From Avena insularis (Eukaryota > Streptophyta > Magnoliopsida > Poales > Poaceae), in contig CM042685.1 of assembly GCA_023614405.1 (NCBI GenBank), forward strand, positions 236,323,661 to 236,387,660: DNA of 64,000 bases, given 5' to 3'. Under the pieces are notes generated by a model. It did no database searches. It saw only the letters and a list, made by a program, of their open reading frames with translations, and was not told where the DNA came from. The stretch's first letter is position 1. Each line of letters starts with the position of its first letter. This document shows positions 45,432 through 56,538 of this stretch, piece by piece. A program made the position numbers and the translations under genes.

Positions 45432-45918
45432 CCTGAAAGAACAAAAAGAAGGTTAGACAAGGGATCCAAAGGAACAAGACAGAAAGATGGACAAAGAGTA
45501 CTTGATTTAAAAGTATCATCTTATCAAGCATGGTAGTATCAAAGCATACTAATGTATACACTAACCAGCTGACTTACAAACCATGACAATGGAATGCTAA
45601 AATCTTACACACCAAGCAAAACTGAGATATCTTAGAACTTTGAGATTAGCAACCAAGTACGGAGTACTTTTAGAGAAACAACCCCAAAACCACGATCCTA
45701 AAAGTTTTGAGATATAAGGTAAGGAATGAAAACCTTTTCAAACCAAATAAGGTAAGAGAAACTCCAGCATTAGAATCACACCAGAGAAGGAGTAAAAAGA
45801 ATCCTAGTCAGAGTTTCTGCAATTTTTTTTAACTTTCAAATAGTTTTGTCAACTTCTATACTCAACATCGACCAATAAAAGGGTTTCCTACAGGCAGTCT
45901 TGCTCTGATACCAAAACC
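45432..45918 (-). mobile_element. Leader and primer site of G
   Basis: Primer site TGGTATCAGAGC on the minus strand (45902-45913), five bases from the LTR end. The rest is non-coding leader, matched by 37239-37726. Confidence 0.88.
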
Positions 45919-48900
45919 TGTAGCAACCCCCGGGATTAGGGTTAAACTAACCTCAGATCACCATTTAAGATAAATTCAACTCCCAAACACGGAAGATCAT
46001 AGTATGATTCGGTAACATTACAGAACCCAGGGATTCAACAACATAAGTTTAAACTCTTAGCAGAGTAAGATATTAGAGTTATTACAAACCATAGGTCATA
46101 GACCCACCATTACTTCACACAGCGAAAGCAAATTATGTTGTTCTACACAACAACTTAGCAAAAGGCCTAAGAGGCCATTAACAAAAGAGACGTCCATCCC
46201 ATAGTCCTCAGGCTGCTACCTGGGACCCCCAACTACTCGTTAATGTCAACGCATAAGCCACCTTCAGTTCCAACCAGATCCTCTGTAGAAAAACAACAAT
46301 GGCGCAAGGCTGAGTACGATAATGTACTCCGCAAGACTTAGATAACCTAGTATCTATATGCTCTGGCTAGAAAGGCTTTCTATGGATTTACTGCTGCGAA
46401 AAGCAATCTTTATTTGTAAACAAGAGAGAGAAGAGGCTCGTCTACTCAAAATCTTTTAAAAAGGGATAAGATAGCGACTTCTTCATATTGTTCATCATAT
46501 CTCGATAACCACCAACTTCATTAGAACCTCCTATCTAGGATCACCCCCTCGACCCATAGGAATCATCCTTAAGCACATGTGGATCAGTTTTATAATGGTT
46601 AGAGTTATCTATGATCTTAGAATCTGGTCACCAAGCGTTCATAACCGTGAAAACGGCTTTTCGAAAAGATTAATACCCTGCAGGGGTGTACAACTTTACC
46701 CACACGTACCAACCGACTCTTAATGCCAAATATTATTAGCCCTCTTCCTTTGAAGGCCGACAGAGGGTGGTTGACCACGACCTTTACCTTGCTTTCGCCG
46801 AGACCATGAGTCACGCAATAAGTATGGTTCTGCCGTAACGGGTCAAATCCCGAAGCCGGTACTTAAAGATATGAGGCGAGGTTGGTTTACCAAGGGCGCT
46901 ATCTACCCCAAGCAACCGCGGCCACGCTTCCCTACCTGTTATGATGCACCTCCTTCACCTCCTCTTTCGAAAACGTTTTCAATGCGTATGCCAAATGGAA
47001 AACCCGAACTATGTGACTCATGGAATCTAATAGGCAAGTTAGTCAGTCGAGGGGTTCCCAAGCCCCGTGTGGCTATACGCTCGTCTTGGTTCCAAAGGCA
47101 AGAACTCAGTTCCTAGTGGTGGCGAGCATGGGACTACAAATACCACACCCAACATGGCCTCCCATACAAGCCTTAGCATAATTAATTAACTCCTTCGATG
47201 ATGTCACCATATCCTACCTCACTACCTTCCTTGGCACCTCTGATTTATCATTGAGTAGATCAGACGTTGTTTCTAGGCTTGACTAAGCTATCGATCTCAG
47301 AAGCTCTAGCAATGCTCAGATGCAAAACCTAGGTATGCTAGGAGCAGTGGTTCAGGAGTATAAGGCTACAAAGGAAAACGGTGCAGCAGATAGGTAACAC
47401 TAGCTACTGATAAAAGACCACATTGGAATCATGTGCATCATAGCGAGAAAGTAATATACTTTATAAAACATAGGTTCAGAATGAGAGGCTACGCTTTCCT
47501 TGTCCGTCAGTAGACAGGTACGAGTCTTTAGTGTTGTTGACTTTAGCTTCGGGTTCGTATCCTATCGCGAAGAGCCAATACTGGAAACAAAGGAGACAAT
47601 CAAGACATGGCATCGATGCAATGATCAAATAAGGATGATGATATTACAAGTTGAATTGCATTGAAATGAAACCCTAAAACATGCTCGGCAATTTAGACGG
47701 GGTTCCGAGGGTTGGAAACCCTAACTCGGAAAACTCCGGCAACACATGAGAGGGGTTGATTTAGTTCTCTAATTAAACTTGTCATTAAAGTTGTTGAACA
47801 ATGCATGATTATAGGGTAGTTAGATAGAAATCATTTTTCTGAACATTTTGATATATTATTTGTAGTTTTCTAAATTACAGATTAAAAGTTATTGATTTTA
47901 CAATATTTAAACCTTTTCTAAAATTAATAAAACAATTTATTACATCAGGCTGACGTCATAAAACAAACTAGGGCTTTTGTTACCACATATGAACATACCC
48001 ATAGTGACTGACAGGTGGGGCCGAAGCCACATCAGCTGCCACACACGCAAAATAGGGTCAGGGCAATTTTCACCGGGGCTGGCTCTAGCCAGAGGGGATG
48101 ACCGGTGGGGCCTGGCCACGCAAGCAAGCGACGCAGGCGCCACACGGGGCTCGCCGGAGCACGGGCAGACGGCGCCGGCATGCGGTGCTAGGGGCGATCT
48201 GGGAGGCGCGGTTGGGCGGGTTCGAACGAGCTCACCGAGAGGGACTTAACCCTGGCGGCGCCGCCTCGTTTTGGTCACCGGAGAGACGGCTACGACGGTG
48301 ACTGGCGGCGCACGGTGGCGGAACACAACACTGAGACGAACCAGTGAGGGAGGGGGCTAGAGAGGTGGTCCAGGAGGACCATGGGCTCACCTTGGTTGTA
48401 ACGGGGGTGACAACGAGGCCGGAGGAGGTCTTGAACGGCGGCAATGGCGGCCGGCGTCGGGCTTGAGGAAGATGAGGTCGTGGGCGTCGATTGGGGGCAC
48501 CCCACATCGATTCCTTTGGCTAGGCGGAATCTGGCACCACGGCAGAGCTCAAGGCGACCTTGGCAGAGCACGAGGAGGCCGGAGATAGCGGGACGACGAC
48601 GAGGTCTGACGGTTAGGGTTCGGGTTGGGGAAGCCTGGGAGAGAGGGAGGTCGACCGGGAGAGTCTGAGGGGATGAGGGCGAAAGAGAGGCGTCGGAGCG
48701 TTCTTATCCACGCTCCAGAGCGACGAGCGGCGAGGATCAAGCGGCGGCGGCGGACGGCATCGCCGGCGACAGCGAAGCAAAGCTTCATCGTCGTCGAAGA
48801 TGACGCTCATGAAGCGGCACGGGCCTCCTCGGCCCCAGGCTGGGCCAGCTGTCGTGCTGAGAGAGGAAGAAGAGAGGCTGGGCCGACCTGGGCTGCGGCC

Positions 48901-49253
48901 TGGTAGGGCTTTGGCTCTATTTTTTTTGTCAAAACAATTTTCCTTTTCTGTTTTTTATTTCTGTTTTAAGTTTTCATTTCAAATCTGTTTTGAATGATTT
49001 GAAAAATACCAGAGGGGTTTTGGCAAACATTCAAAATACTATGAGGGCCCTTTAGTACAATTGGGATCCAAATATTTTGTCATTTTAAAAATTCAAACTA
49101 TTTGAATGGGTTCCAAAAAGAGGGGAAAAGACTAGGGTTTAGGGTTTGCATTTAATTCAACACACTTGATCACATGCATCACTTGGATGATTTAAATAGA
49201 TGCATGCCATGCTTAAGTACTGAGTACATATAATACAAACATGGGTTGTTACA
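45919..49253 (-). repeat. Right (5') LTR of G
   Basis: 3,335 bp. Minus strand TGTAACAACCCATG to GGGGTTGCTACA. GC-rich leader-like region at 48000-48900, with Arg/Ala-rich frames that are not genes. It abuts the end of D's RNase H at 49254. Confidence 0.9.
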
Positions 49254-49982
49254 CACATTGCGTGATAAACCCTTTGTGAAGGGATCTGCCAGATTCTTAT
49301 ATGTTTGGATGTAATCCAACGCAATAACTCCGGAGTTTCTCAATTTCCTGACAGATTTCAATCTCCTCTTCACATGCCTTGATGACTTCATACTATCCTT
49401 AGAACTGTTTACTTTGAAGATCAGAGTTTGATTATCACAGTTCATCGGGATGGCGGGTATTGGTTTTTCAACCACAGGTAAGTCCATCAAGAGCTCACGA
49501 AGCCACTCTACTTCAACAGTGGGTGTGTCTAATGCTGTGAGTTCTTCTTCCATTGTTGACCTTATTAAGATGGTCTTCTTGCAAGACTTCCTGGAAACAG
49601 CGCCACCACCAAGTGTGAACAAATAACCACTTGTGGCCTTAATCTCATCAGCATCAGATATCCAGTTTGAATCACTATAACCCTCAAGTACCCGTGGATA
49701 CCCAATATAACTCGTAGTGCCTTTCAAATAGCGCAAAACTCTTTCAAGAGCATGCCAATGATCATCTCCAGGATTTGACACAAATCGACTCAGTTTGCTT
49801 ATAGCAAAGGAGATTTCAAGTCTAGTAGCGCTGGCTAAATACATGAGCGAGCCAATAATTTGAGAATATCTCAATTGATCTTTAACAGTCCTTCGATTCT
49901 TTTGAAGTAGCACACTCGGATCATAAGGCGTTGGAGAAGAATTGCAGTCGCTATACCCGAAGCAACTCAATATCTTTTCCAC
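49254..49982 (-). pseudogene. pol: Copia RNase H of D, C-terminus interrupted by G
   Basis: Opens in frame from about 49982 with YSQIIGSLMYLASATRLE and RYLKGT, then the RNase H segment YSDSNWISDADEIKATSGY and the terminal ADPFTKGLSRNV. This is the standard end of a copia polyprotein, lacking only its last few residues because G begins at 49253. Confidence 0.88.
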
Positions 49983-49989
49983 ATAGTGA

Positions 49990-50859
49990 GACTAAAGCAA
50001 TGTAATCCCACCATTGTCATCCTTTAGTAGCTTGATGTTTAATATTAGCCACTCCCAAGTCCTTCATCTCTAAGCAGCGAGATAGGAACTTTTTGACCTC
50101 CTCGATAACAGCGAGGTTGGTCCTGAATATCAATATGTCATCAACATAGAGACACATAATAACTCCCTCGCCCCCACCATGGTGATAGTACACACATTTG
50201 TCAGCTTCGTTTACAACAAAGCCTTCAGCAGTTAAAGTTCTTTCAAACTTCTCGTGCCACTGTTTAGGAGCTTGCTTAATACCATACAAAGACTTCACTA
50301 ACTTACACACCTTTCCTCCTTGACCATCTACTACAAATCCGTCAGGCTGCTCCATATAAATTTACTCATCTAGCTCTCCATTTAGAAAAGTTGTCTTAAC
50401 GTCCATTTGATGAACGAGAAGACCATGTGAGGCAGCCAAGGAAAGTAGTACTCGAATAGTGGTCAATCTGGCTACAGGTGAGTAGGTATCGAAGAAGTCT
50501 TCACCTTCCTTTTGGGTATAACCCTTAGCCACAAGACGTGCCTTGTACCTTTCAATAGTACCATCAGGTCTAAGCTTTTTCTTGAACACCCACTTACATC
50601 CTATAGGTTTGCACCCATAAGGACGATCAGTGATTTCCCAAGTACCATTAGCTAAGATGGAGTCCATCTCGCTTCGGACGGCTTCCTTCCAATAGTCAGC
50701 ATCTTGAGATGCATAGGCTTCTGAAATAGAAGTGGGAGTATCATCCACAAGGTACACAATGATATCATCACCAAATGACTTTGCAGTCCTTTGTCTCTTG
50801 ATCCATTTGGGAGCTTCATTGTCAACCTCCACAGTATCATCAGAGTGTTCTATCGGCAT
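49990..50859 (-). pseudogene. pol: Copia reverse transcriptase of D
   Basis: Two adjoining segments in one frame split by a TAA at about 50360. Motifs: WKEAVRSEMDSI, KWVFKKKLRPDGTIERYKARLVAKG in pieces, MDVKTTFLNGELDE, SLYGIKQAPKQWHEKF and the catalytic CLYVDDILIF, which is intact. A frameshift near 50020 separates it from RNase H. Confidence 0.9.
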
Positions 50860-50886
50860 AGTGGGTTTAGGAATTATAGAAAATTC

Positions 50887-51767
50887 CTAACTAGATGAAC
50901 TAGTCATCTCCTGATTTGATGAGCTGGACATACCTTTCATAGGAAAGATGTCCTCAAATAAAGTCGCATCATTCGACTCCATAATTGTACCAACATGCAT
51001 GTTGGATACCTCAGATTTTACTATCAAAAATCTATAGCCAATGCTATGAAAAGCATATCCCAGGAAAACACAATCAACGGTTTTTGGTCCAAGGGTATTG
51101 GAATATTGACTTTTGCCAAACAACCCCAAGTTCGTAAGTAAGAGAGTTTAGGCCTTTTCTTTTCCCATTCCTCAAATGGAGTCATGGTTTAATCCTTCAC
51201 AGGAATACAGTTTAGGACATGACACGCAGTCATTAGCGCCTCCCCCCACCATTCCTTGGAAAGACCTGATGTATCTAACATGGCGTTAACCAAATCAGTT
51301 AGAGTGCGGTTCTTTCTTTCAACCACCCCATTTGACCGAGGTGAGTAGGGAGGCGTCCTCTTATGTATAATACCATGTTCCATACATAATAAATCAAATT
51401 CGTTTGAAAAGTACTCTCCACCATGATCTGACCTTAGCCGCTTGATTTTAAGATCAAGTTGGTTTTCTGCCTCAGCTTTATAGATTTTGAAGTGGTTCAA
51501 AGCTTCATCTTTAGATTTCAGCAGATAAACATAGCAGTATCTAGTGGAGTCATCAATCAACGTCATGAAGTATCTTTTTCCATCTTTAGTCAACACACCA
51601 TTCATCTCACGGAGATCTGAATGTATAAGTTCTAGCGGTGCTAAGTTTCTCGGTTCCGCAGTCGTATGACACTTGCGGGGTTGCTTTGCTTTCACACAAA
51701 CTTGGCACTTAGAACCTTTTACAGTGGTAAATTTCGGAATTAAACTCATATTGGCTAGCCGAGTCAT
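50887..51767 (-). pseudogene. pol: Copia integrase of D
   Basis: Zinc-binding end with CQVCVKAKQ, core with LIHSDLREMNG, RLRSDHGGEY and NGVVERKNRTL, giving D, D and E of the catalytic triad. A stop at about 51187 and a one-base frameshift near 51140 precede the C-terminal segment (51129-50887), which has the usual GPKTVDCVFLGY. A stop at 50887 ends it before the reverse transcriptase. Confidence 0.88.
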
Positions 51768-51791
51768 GCAACCAAAGTTAATATGATAGAG

Positions 51792-53132
51792 TCATGAATG
51801 CCAAACATTGGACTCATTATCATTGCAAACATGATTAATAACTTTAGTACATGAGTCTGACAAAGACAAGCGGAACAGACCTCCGCACTCATAACCCTTT
51901 CCAACAAATTGTACATACTTAGAAATTACAACTTTATTGGACTCAAAAACCAACTTAAAGCCATCTCGACATAAAAGCGATCCGCTGACGAGATTCTTAT
52001 TGATGGAGGGAACATGTTGCACATTCTTCAGCTGTACGATCTTCCCCAAAGTAAACTTCAGATTTACCGTACTAACACCATGAACAGAAGCATGTGAGCC
52101 GTTTCCCATCAGCACAGAAGAGGTCCTTGAGACCTGATAAGAGGAAAACATGGAAATATCAGAACATACATGTGTATTAGCACCTGTGCCTATCCACCAA
52201 TCAGGAGAATGACATACTAAAAGGATAGTAGGTAAAATACCGTAGCCAACATCCTTCATCTCAGTATCGCTAATAACAACATTAGCGGCATTGCCGCTGT
52301 TCCCATGTTGATGCTTGTCAAAGCGATTAGGGCAGCTAGGAGCCCAATGATTAGGATCACCATAGACGTGGCAAGAGCCTTTCCTCTTATCATTTTTCTT
52401 CTTGAAGTTGGTTGAGTGCGTGGCCTTGTTATTGCCATCAAATTTCCCCTTTCCTTCAGTTTTGTTCTTATTCTTGAACTTATGGGATTGGAAGTTTTTC
52501 TTCTGCACCAAATTGGCAGTAGAGCCTCCCTCAAATCCTCGAGCAGTTTTGTCCTTTGCTCTCGCCTTCTCTTCCACATGAAGAGACCCAATGAGATCCG
52601 TAACGGAAAACTCTTGTCTCTTGTGTTTCAGAGAAGTGGCAAATTTCCTCCACGAGGGAGAAAGCTTGGCAATAATGCCACCAACCACAAATTTGTCCGG
52701 TAGGGAACACTTGAACTGCTCAAGTTATTTGGTAAGTGATTGTCTCTCATGAGTTGCTCAACAACAGAGAGCTCATCAATCATCTTGTAGTCATAGAATT
52801 GCTCCATGACATACAACTCAGTGCCAGCATCCGAGACCCCAAACTTGGCCTCGAGCGCTTCCCACGTGTCCTTGCCATTATAAAATGACATATACGGGTC
52901 AACAATGTTGTCCCCAAGAACACTGAACAAAGCCGCCATAAACATGGTATCGGCTTTCTTAAAGTTCGCTTCCTGCTTAGCAGAAAGATCTCCTTCAGGC
53001 TTGCCAAGAGTGGCGCTATAGCAGTTTAGGTTTTCAAACCAGATAACTGCTCTCTTGCGCCATCTCTTATAGTGCATGCCATAAAAAGGAGGCGGCCTAG
53101 TAGCTGCGGCTACACCAGTGGAATTCAGTTGC
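51792..53132 (-). pseudogene. gag: Copia gag (main exon) and protease of D
   Basis: From the putative splice acceptor at 53133 the frame has RPPPFYGMHYKRW and DTWEALEAKFG, a UBN2-type copia gag. A frameshift lies near 52700. The rest (52688-51792) has VGGIIAKLSPSWRKF, a Lys-rich linker, and a zinc knuckle CHVYGDPNHWAPSC in which the second Cys is Tyr. The protease motif is WWIGTGANTHVC, with Gly in place of the catalytic Asp. A TGA at about 51790 (WHS then stop) separates it from integrase. No ATG is present at the start of this exon. Confidence 0.87.
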
Positions 53133-53152
53133 CTATAATCAGGTTTTTGGAT

Positions 53153-54083
53153 TATTGGAAATATAAGCAATAATGCATATGATTTAATCCGAATAATAAA
53201 TTGATAAAGCATGATCATACAAACGATACTAAAACCAATTATGCAGATCAACAAAGTAGATGAATAGATTATATCTATACAAGATAAACCTATCACATCT
53301 ACACCAAACTCTAGAACAAAGAACTCTAGCATAATCCGAAAAAGGCAGTTGAGGATCACATACAATGTAGGCTGAATAGCAGCCGCAGTGGTCGCAGCAG
53401 CGTTGCCCATGTTGAGGTTGTCAAAGAGATTGGTGACGTCTAGGAATAAGTCATCGTTGGACGATGTCGTGGTTGCCAGTAGTCGCACTTGAGTGCTCCC
53501 CAAAAACCTGATCGCCCCTCACCCGTACAGGTTCACGAGAGGCGGGGTTCTGGAGGCCTACTGTCCCGATCTGCGGTGCTCGCCGCAAGCCGAGATGGGG
53601 AAGACGAAAGCGGCAGCGCAAGGTTCTGGAGGTAGGCACGTGTGTGGATTGATTCACCGATTAGGTTTAGCGCAGACGCTTATATAGTGTCAGGTTAGGA
53701 AGATCGTGGGCTCAGCCCACGTCCATAAAAAACTGGAAACGACTGTAATTAACGTGTCCATTAATGACTCATAATCAGTTTTCCCAACCAGCAAAATAAA
53801 GCTCGGCTCGGCGAGATTCCCGCAACCCGCAGCGCGTGCGTCGTGACGAGGCAAGGCGGGCGGTGTCAGAGGTGGAGTGCACGAGGGCTACTCTTCTTGT
53901 CACACCATAGTGAGTGGTGCAACACTCTACTATATAAGGTGGTCCAACTCCCCTTCAACTAGCAATGTGGGACTAAACTGTAGCACCACTCCACAGCCAT
54001 ATGCTGCCATATACAAGTGGGCCAAAGAGAATTTCAGAATTTGTCTAATGGGCCAAGAGCCCAAAACTCACCAAATTCCAACA
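53153..54083 (-). repeat. 5' LTR of D
   Basis: 931 bp. Its outer end on the minus strand is CCAATA rather than CCAACA. USE-like CTCCCACATTG-type motif (53963-53973, reads GTCCCACATTG) and TATATAG (53930-53936) are again 26 bases apart. I see no tRNA-iMet site in the 20 bases between the LTR end and the putative splice acceptor; the primer site is lost or of an unusual kind. Confidence 0.9.
53364..53410 (-). CDS. Putative LTR-encoded first gag exon (D)
   Basis: Minus strand ATG at 53410-53408 (CAACATGGGCAAC), 47 bases to a donor GTATGTGATC with GT at 53363-53362. The acceptor ATTATAG ends at 53133. The 231-bp intron would remove the LTR end and the primer-site region. Two bases left over join the next exon in the gag frame. 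The 3' LTR keeps the same exon (36144-36098, 47 bases). Confidence 0.55.
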
Positions 54084-54314
54084 GATTTCTATGTTTTGGA
54101 TGTTGAATACAATACTTCTTGTCCTATTACTTTGGGAAGACCTTTTCTTAGAACAGTTGGTGCCATCATTGATATGAAAGAAGGCACCATTAAATATCAT
54201 TTTGCATTCAAGAAAGGTATTGAACACTTCCCTATGATGAGAGAGAAGGTACATTTTTCTCCTCCTTTGAAAGCAAGATTTGATGTTAATGCTTCTTCAT
54301 TTGAAAATACTTGA
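54084..54314 (+). pseudogene. C-terminal half of protease, element B
   Basis: Continues from 35886 after the GATTT duplication with FYVLDVEYNTSCPITLGRPFL and ends with FDVNASSFENT and a stop, exactly as in C. No polymerase follows. Confidence 0.87.
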
Positions 54315-54790
54315 TTCTTCTTGCTTCTTGTGCCTAACTTAAAGGCGTTAAAGAAAAGTACTTGTTGGGAGATAACCCAAGAGTTTCCTTGAGTCTTGGA
54401 AGTTATTACTTCTGTAATGACCTGTTCTTTCCTTCTTCTTTGCTTTTTGTGCCAAGAATGACCTCTAATGAGAGGGAAGTAAGATTTGGGGAGTTGCTGC
54501 CCCGAAACAGATTTTTGTACTCCACCAAAAAAAATCGTGAGGAGGCTCCGTAACTCGGGTTGAGCTCAAAATTTATGAATAAATCCCCCAGTATGTTAGA
54601 TAACTTTCATTAGATCAACACTTTTTTATTTTAGCAATATAAGATGTTCGAAAAAATCGGTTTCTACCTGCTGGTCTGTTTTGACAAATTTCTGCTATTA
54701 TTTGCATTTGCTTCTTATTGATTCCTTTTTGAGTTCTCTTTAGATGAATTGAGATTTTTGAAGGATTTACTACAGTAGATTGTGTTTTTA
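54315..54790 (+). mobile_element. 3' non-coding domain of B, part 1
   Basis: Matches C 23120-23600, including the hairpin block after the stop and the shared block at 54667-54713. It ends at the truncated end of LTR I. By comparison with C, about 2 kb of the domain is missing between here and 56329. Confidence 0.8.
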
Positions 54791-56328
54791 GTGGGGGGCA
54801 GTGGGGGATCACCGGGGCTCCAGCGATGGTGGGCGATGGGGGCGAACGACGAAGTCGACGACGGCGATCCTCCTGGTACCGGTGGCTCCTCCCAGGGCTC
54901 CTCCAATCGATGGTGCCTCTCCTCCTCTACAGCGGCGAACTACGGTGGAATTCCGGCCACCTGGTGCTCGCCTTTCTCCAGGGGTGAGTTGGTGTGATCA
55001 GTGAGAGGTGGGGAGTGAGATGGTGTGGAGAGTTTGAGCTGGGAAGGCCTCTATTTATAGTGCGACGAGGGGACCGAATTGCGCGGGAGGAGCTCATCAT
55101 GGTCATCGGGACAGCGTGCTAATGGCATGGGCGATGATAGGGGGCGGTGATGTGCTCCCTGGCGAAGCTCAACGGCATGGTCACGCGGCGCGGGACAGTG
55201 CTAAACGGTCGGAACGTCGCGACGCTCTGGGCGGGTCCGACGGGTATTTTAATGGCGCACAACGTCCATGGTCCGCGCGGCGGCGAACGGGGTTGTCTGG
55301 CAGGGTGCTGGGGTGCTGACGATCACGTACGCAAGCGGCGAGGGCGGCGCGCGGTCTATGGGCTGGTGTCGCGTGCGGCGCACTGGCACGCTCTCGGCTC
55401 GCACGCAAAGAGACTGGGAATGAGCTTTCCGTGTGGTCCAGGGGCTGGCAAGGCTCGGGGCTTGGACAGGGGGTGGCGATGGACGGTGGTCAGTGCTCCA
55501 GACATGCTTGCTAGGCTTGGTGCTTCTCCTAGCTTGTTGTGGACTTGGGAGTGACAAGTTAGGTTCGGCATGCTCACCATTGATGGCCCTTGCATGCTCA
55601 CAGTGATGCTAAAGATTGTAAAAGGGGCTAGATGATCTACTAAGAGCTTGTGGCAAACCAGAGAGGGAACAAGGTTGGCCGAAATCACTGCTACAAATAG
55701 TGCTTGATGTTTGTTTGTTTGCTGCAAACAAAATGTTTGATGAAATGGCCGAAAGAAATTCAAATTTGAATTTTGGATTCAAACTTGGTGGGTTTGCTAG
55801 GAACATACTAGGGAGTCTCTGGTTAGTTGGATTAGTCAAGGGGCACTGGTTTGGTTGGGTTTTGAAAATGTGGGATCTTCACATATGTTAAAGATTCAAT
55901 TTTAAATTGTCATTTGAATGGGGTTGGCAAATGTTTCTGCAAGTTTGAAAGGTGGGTTTTGATTCACTTTTACTTGGTCTTGCAAGGGGTGAAAATAAAT
56001 GTAAAAGTTTCTGTTTGAAATCTTGGACTAGAAACACTCAAAGTGACCTAGTGAGCAAAATTGGCAAAAATGACCATTTGCCTAATTTGATTCGTTTTTG
56101 ATTTTATCTTGGTTTGTTTCTGCTTGGAAATGTTTTAGATGATGTTATCTTCATCTTTAATCCATCCCTTGCTATTTAGGTTAATCACACAAGTCCAAAC
56201 ATGCATTCATACAATCCTCACATACACACATGCATCCATATGGTTTGTATTTAATAAAAGTTATTGTTAACCCTAATTTTAGTGATTAGAATTTGATAAG
56301 CATGATCAATATTTTTGGGATGTTACAC
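54791..56328 (-). mobile_element. Element I: truncated chromovirus-type LTR
   Basis: Minus strand, starting at 56328 with TGTAACATCCCAAAAAT. A TATA box CTATAAATAGAGG lies at about 55050-55062, followed by a GC-rich leader-like region. The far end near 54791 is broken, with no terminal CA, primer site or target duplication. Frames at 55147-55554 are due to GC-rich sequence. Confidence 0.65.
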
Positions 56329-56538
56329 TTTGTTTGTAGCTTGCCATGTTGCATGCATAGTTACTATTTCCTATTGTTAGAACTCCATATTTCATGCACA
56401 TGTTTAGAGTTCTTTGATCCCAGCTTTCAATGCTTGCAAATGGTTGGATCTTTATTGTGAGGGTGCATGTCACCTCAAAAAATATTTTGTTTATCACTTA
56501 CCTACTCGAGGACGAGTAGGAGTTAATATTGGGGATGA
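56329..56538 (+). mobile_element. 3' non-coding domain of B, part 2
   Basis: Matches C 32490-32698. The stem-loop CCTACTCGAGGACGAGTAGG (56501-56520) has a perfect 8-bp stem. The polypurine tract is mutated (AATATTGGGGATGA) before the 3' LTR at 56539. Confidence 0.85.

Larger units (their letters stand above)
37076..49253 (-). mobile_element. Element G: tandem chromovirus complex (LTR-internal-LTR-internal)
   Basis: Minus strand. Order from the right: LTR 49253-45919, primer site and complete gag-pol (45918-40977), LTR 40976-37727, then a second primer site and gag start (37726-37076), cut off. Because the second LTR is also followed by a primer site and gag, this is not one ordinary element but the remains of a tandem pair, or of recombination between two copies. 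The two LTR-plus-leader segments are very similar apart from indels. Confidence 0.85.
35887..54083 (-). mobile_element. Element D: Ty1/copia retrotransposon
   Basis: Minus strand, inserted in the B protease; target duplication GATTT (35882-35886 and 54084-54088) is perfect. 3' LTR 35887-36847, 5' LTR 53153-54083. The polypurine tract on the minus strand is GTGGGGGAT next to the 3' LTR. The coding order is gag, protease, integrase, reverse transcriptase, RNase H, the copia order. Several frameshifts and stops inactivate it. The tandem chromovirus complex G interrupts it after the RNase H. Confidence 0.92.

Noticed and set aside
48200..48906. Arg/Ala-rich ORFs, repeated at 40000-40580
   Set aside because: Part of the two LTRs of G; explained by GC-rich composition.
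55147..55554. Gly/Arg-rich ORFs in both orientations
   Set aside because: GC-rich leader-like segment of the truncated LTR I; no protein features.
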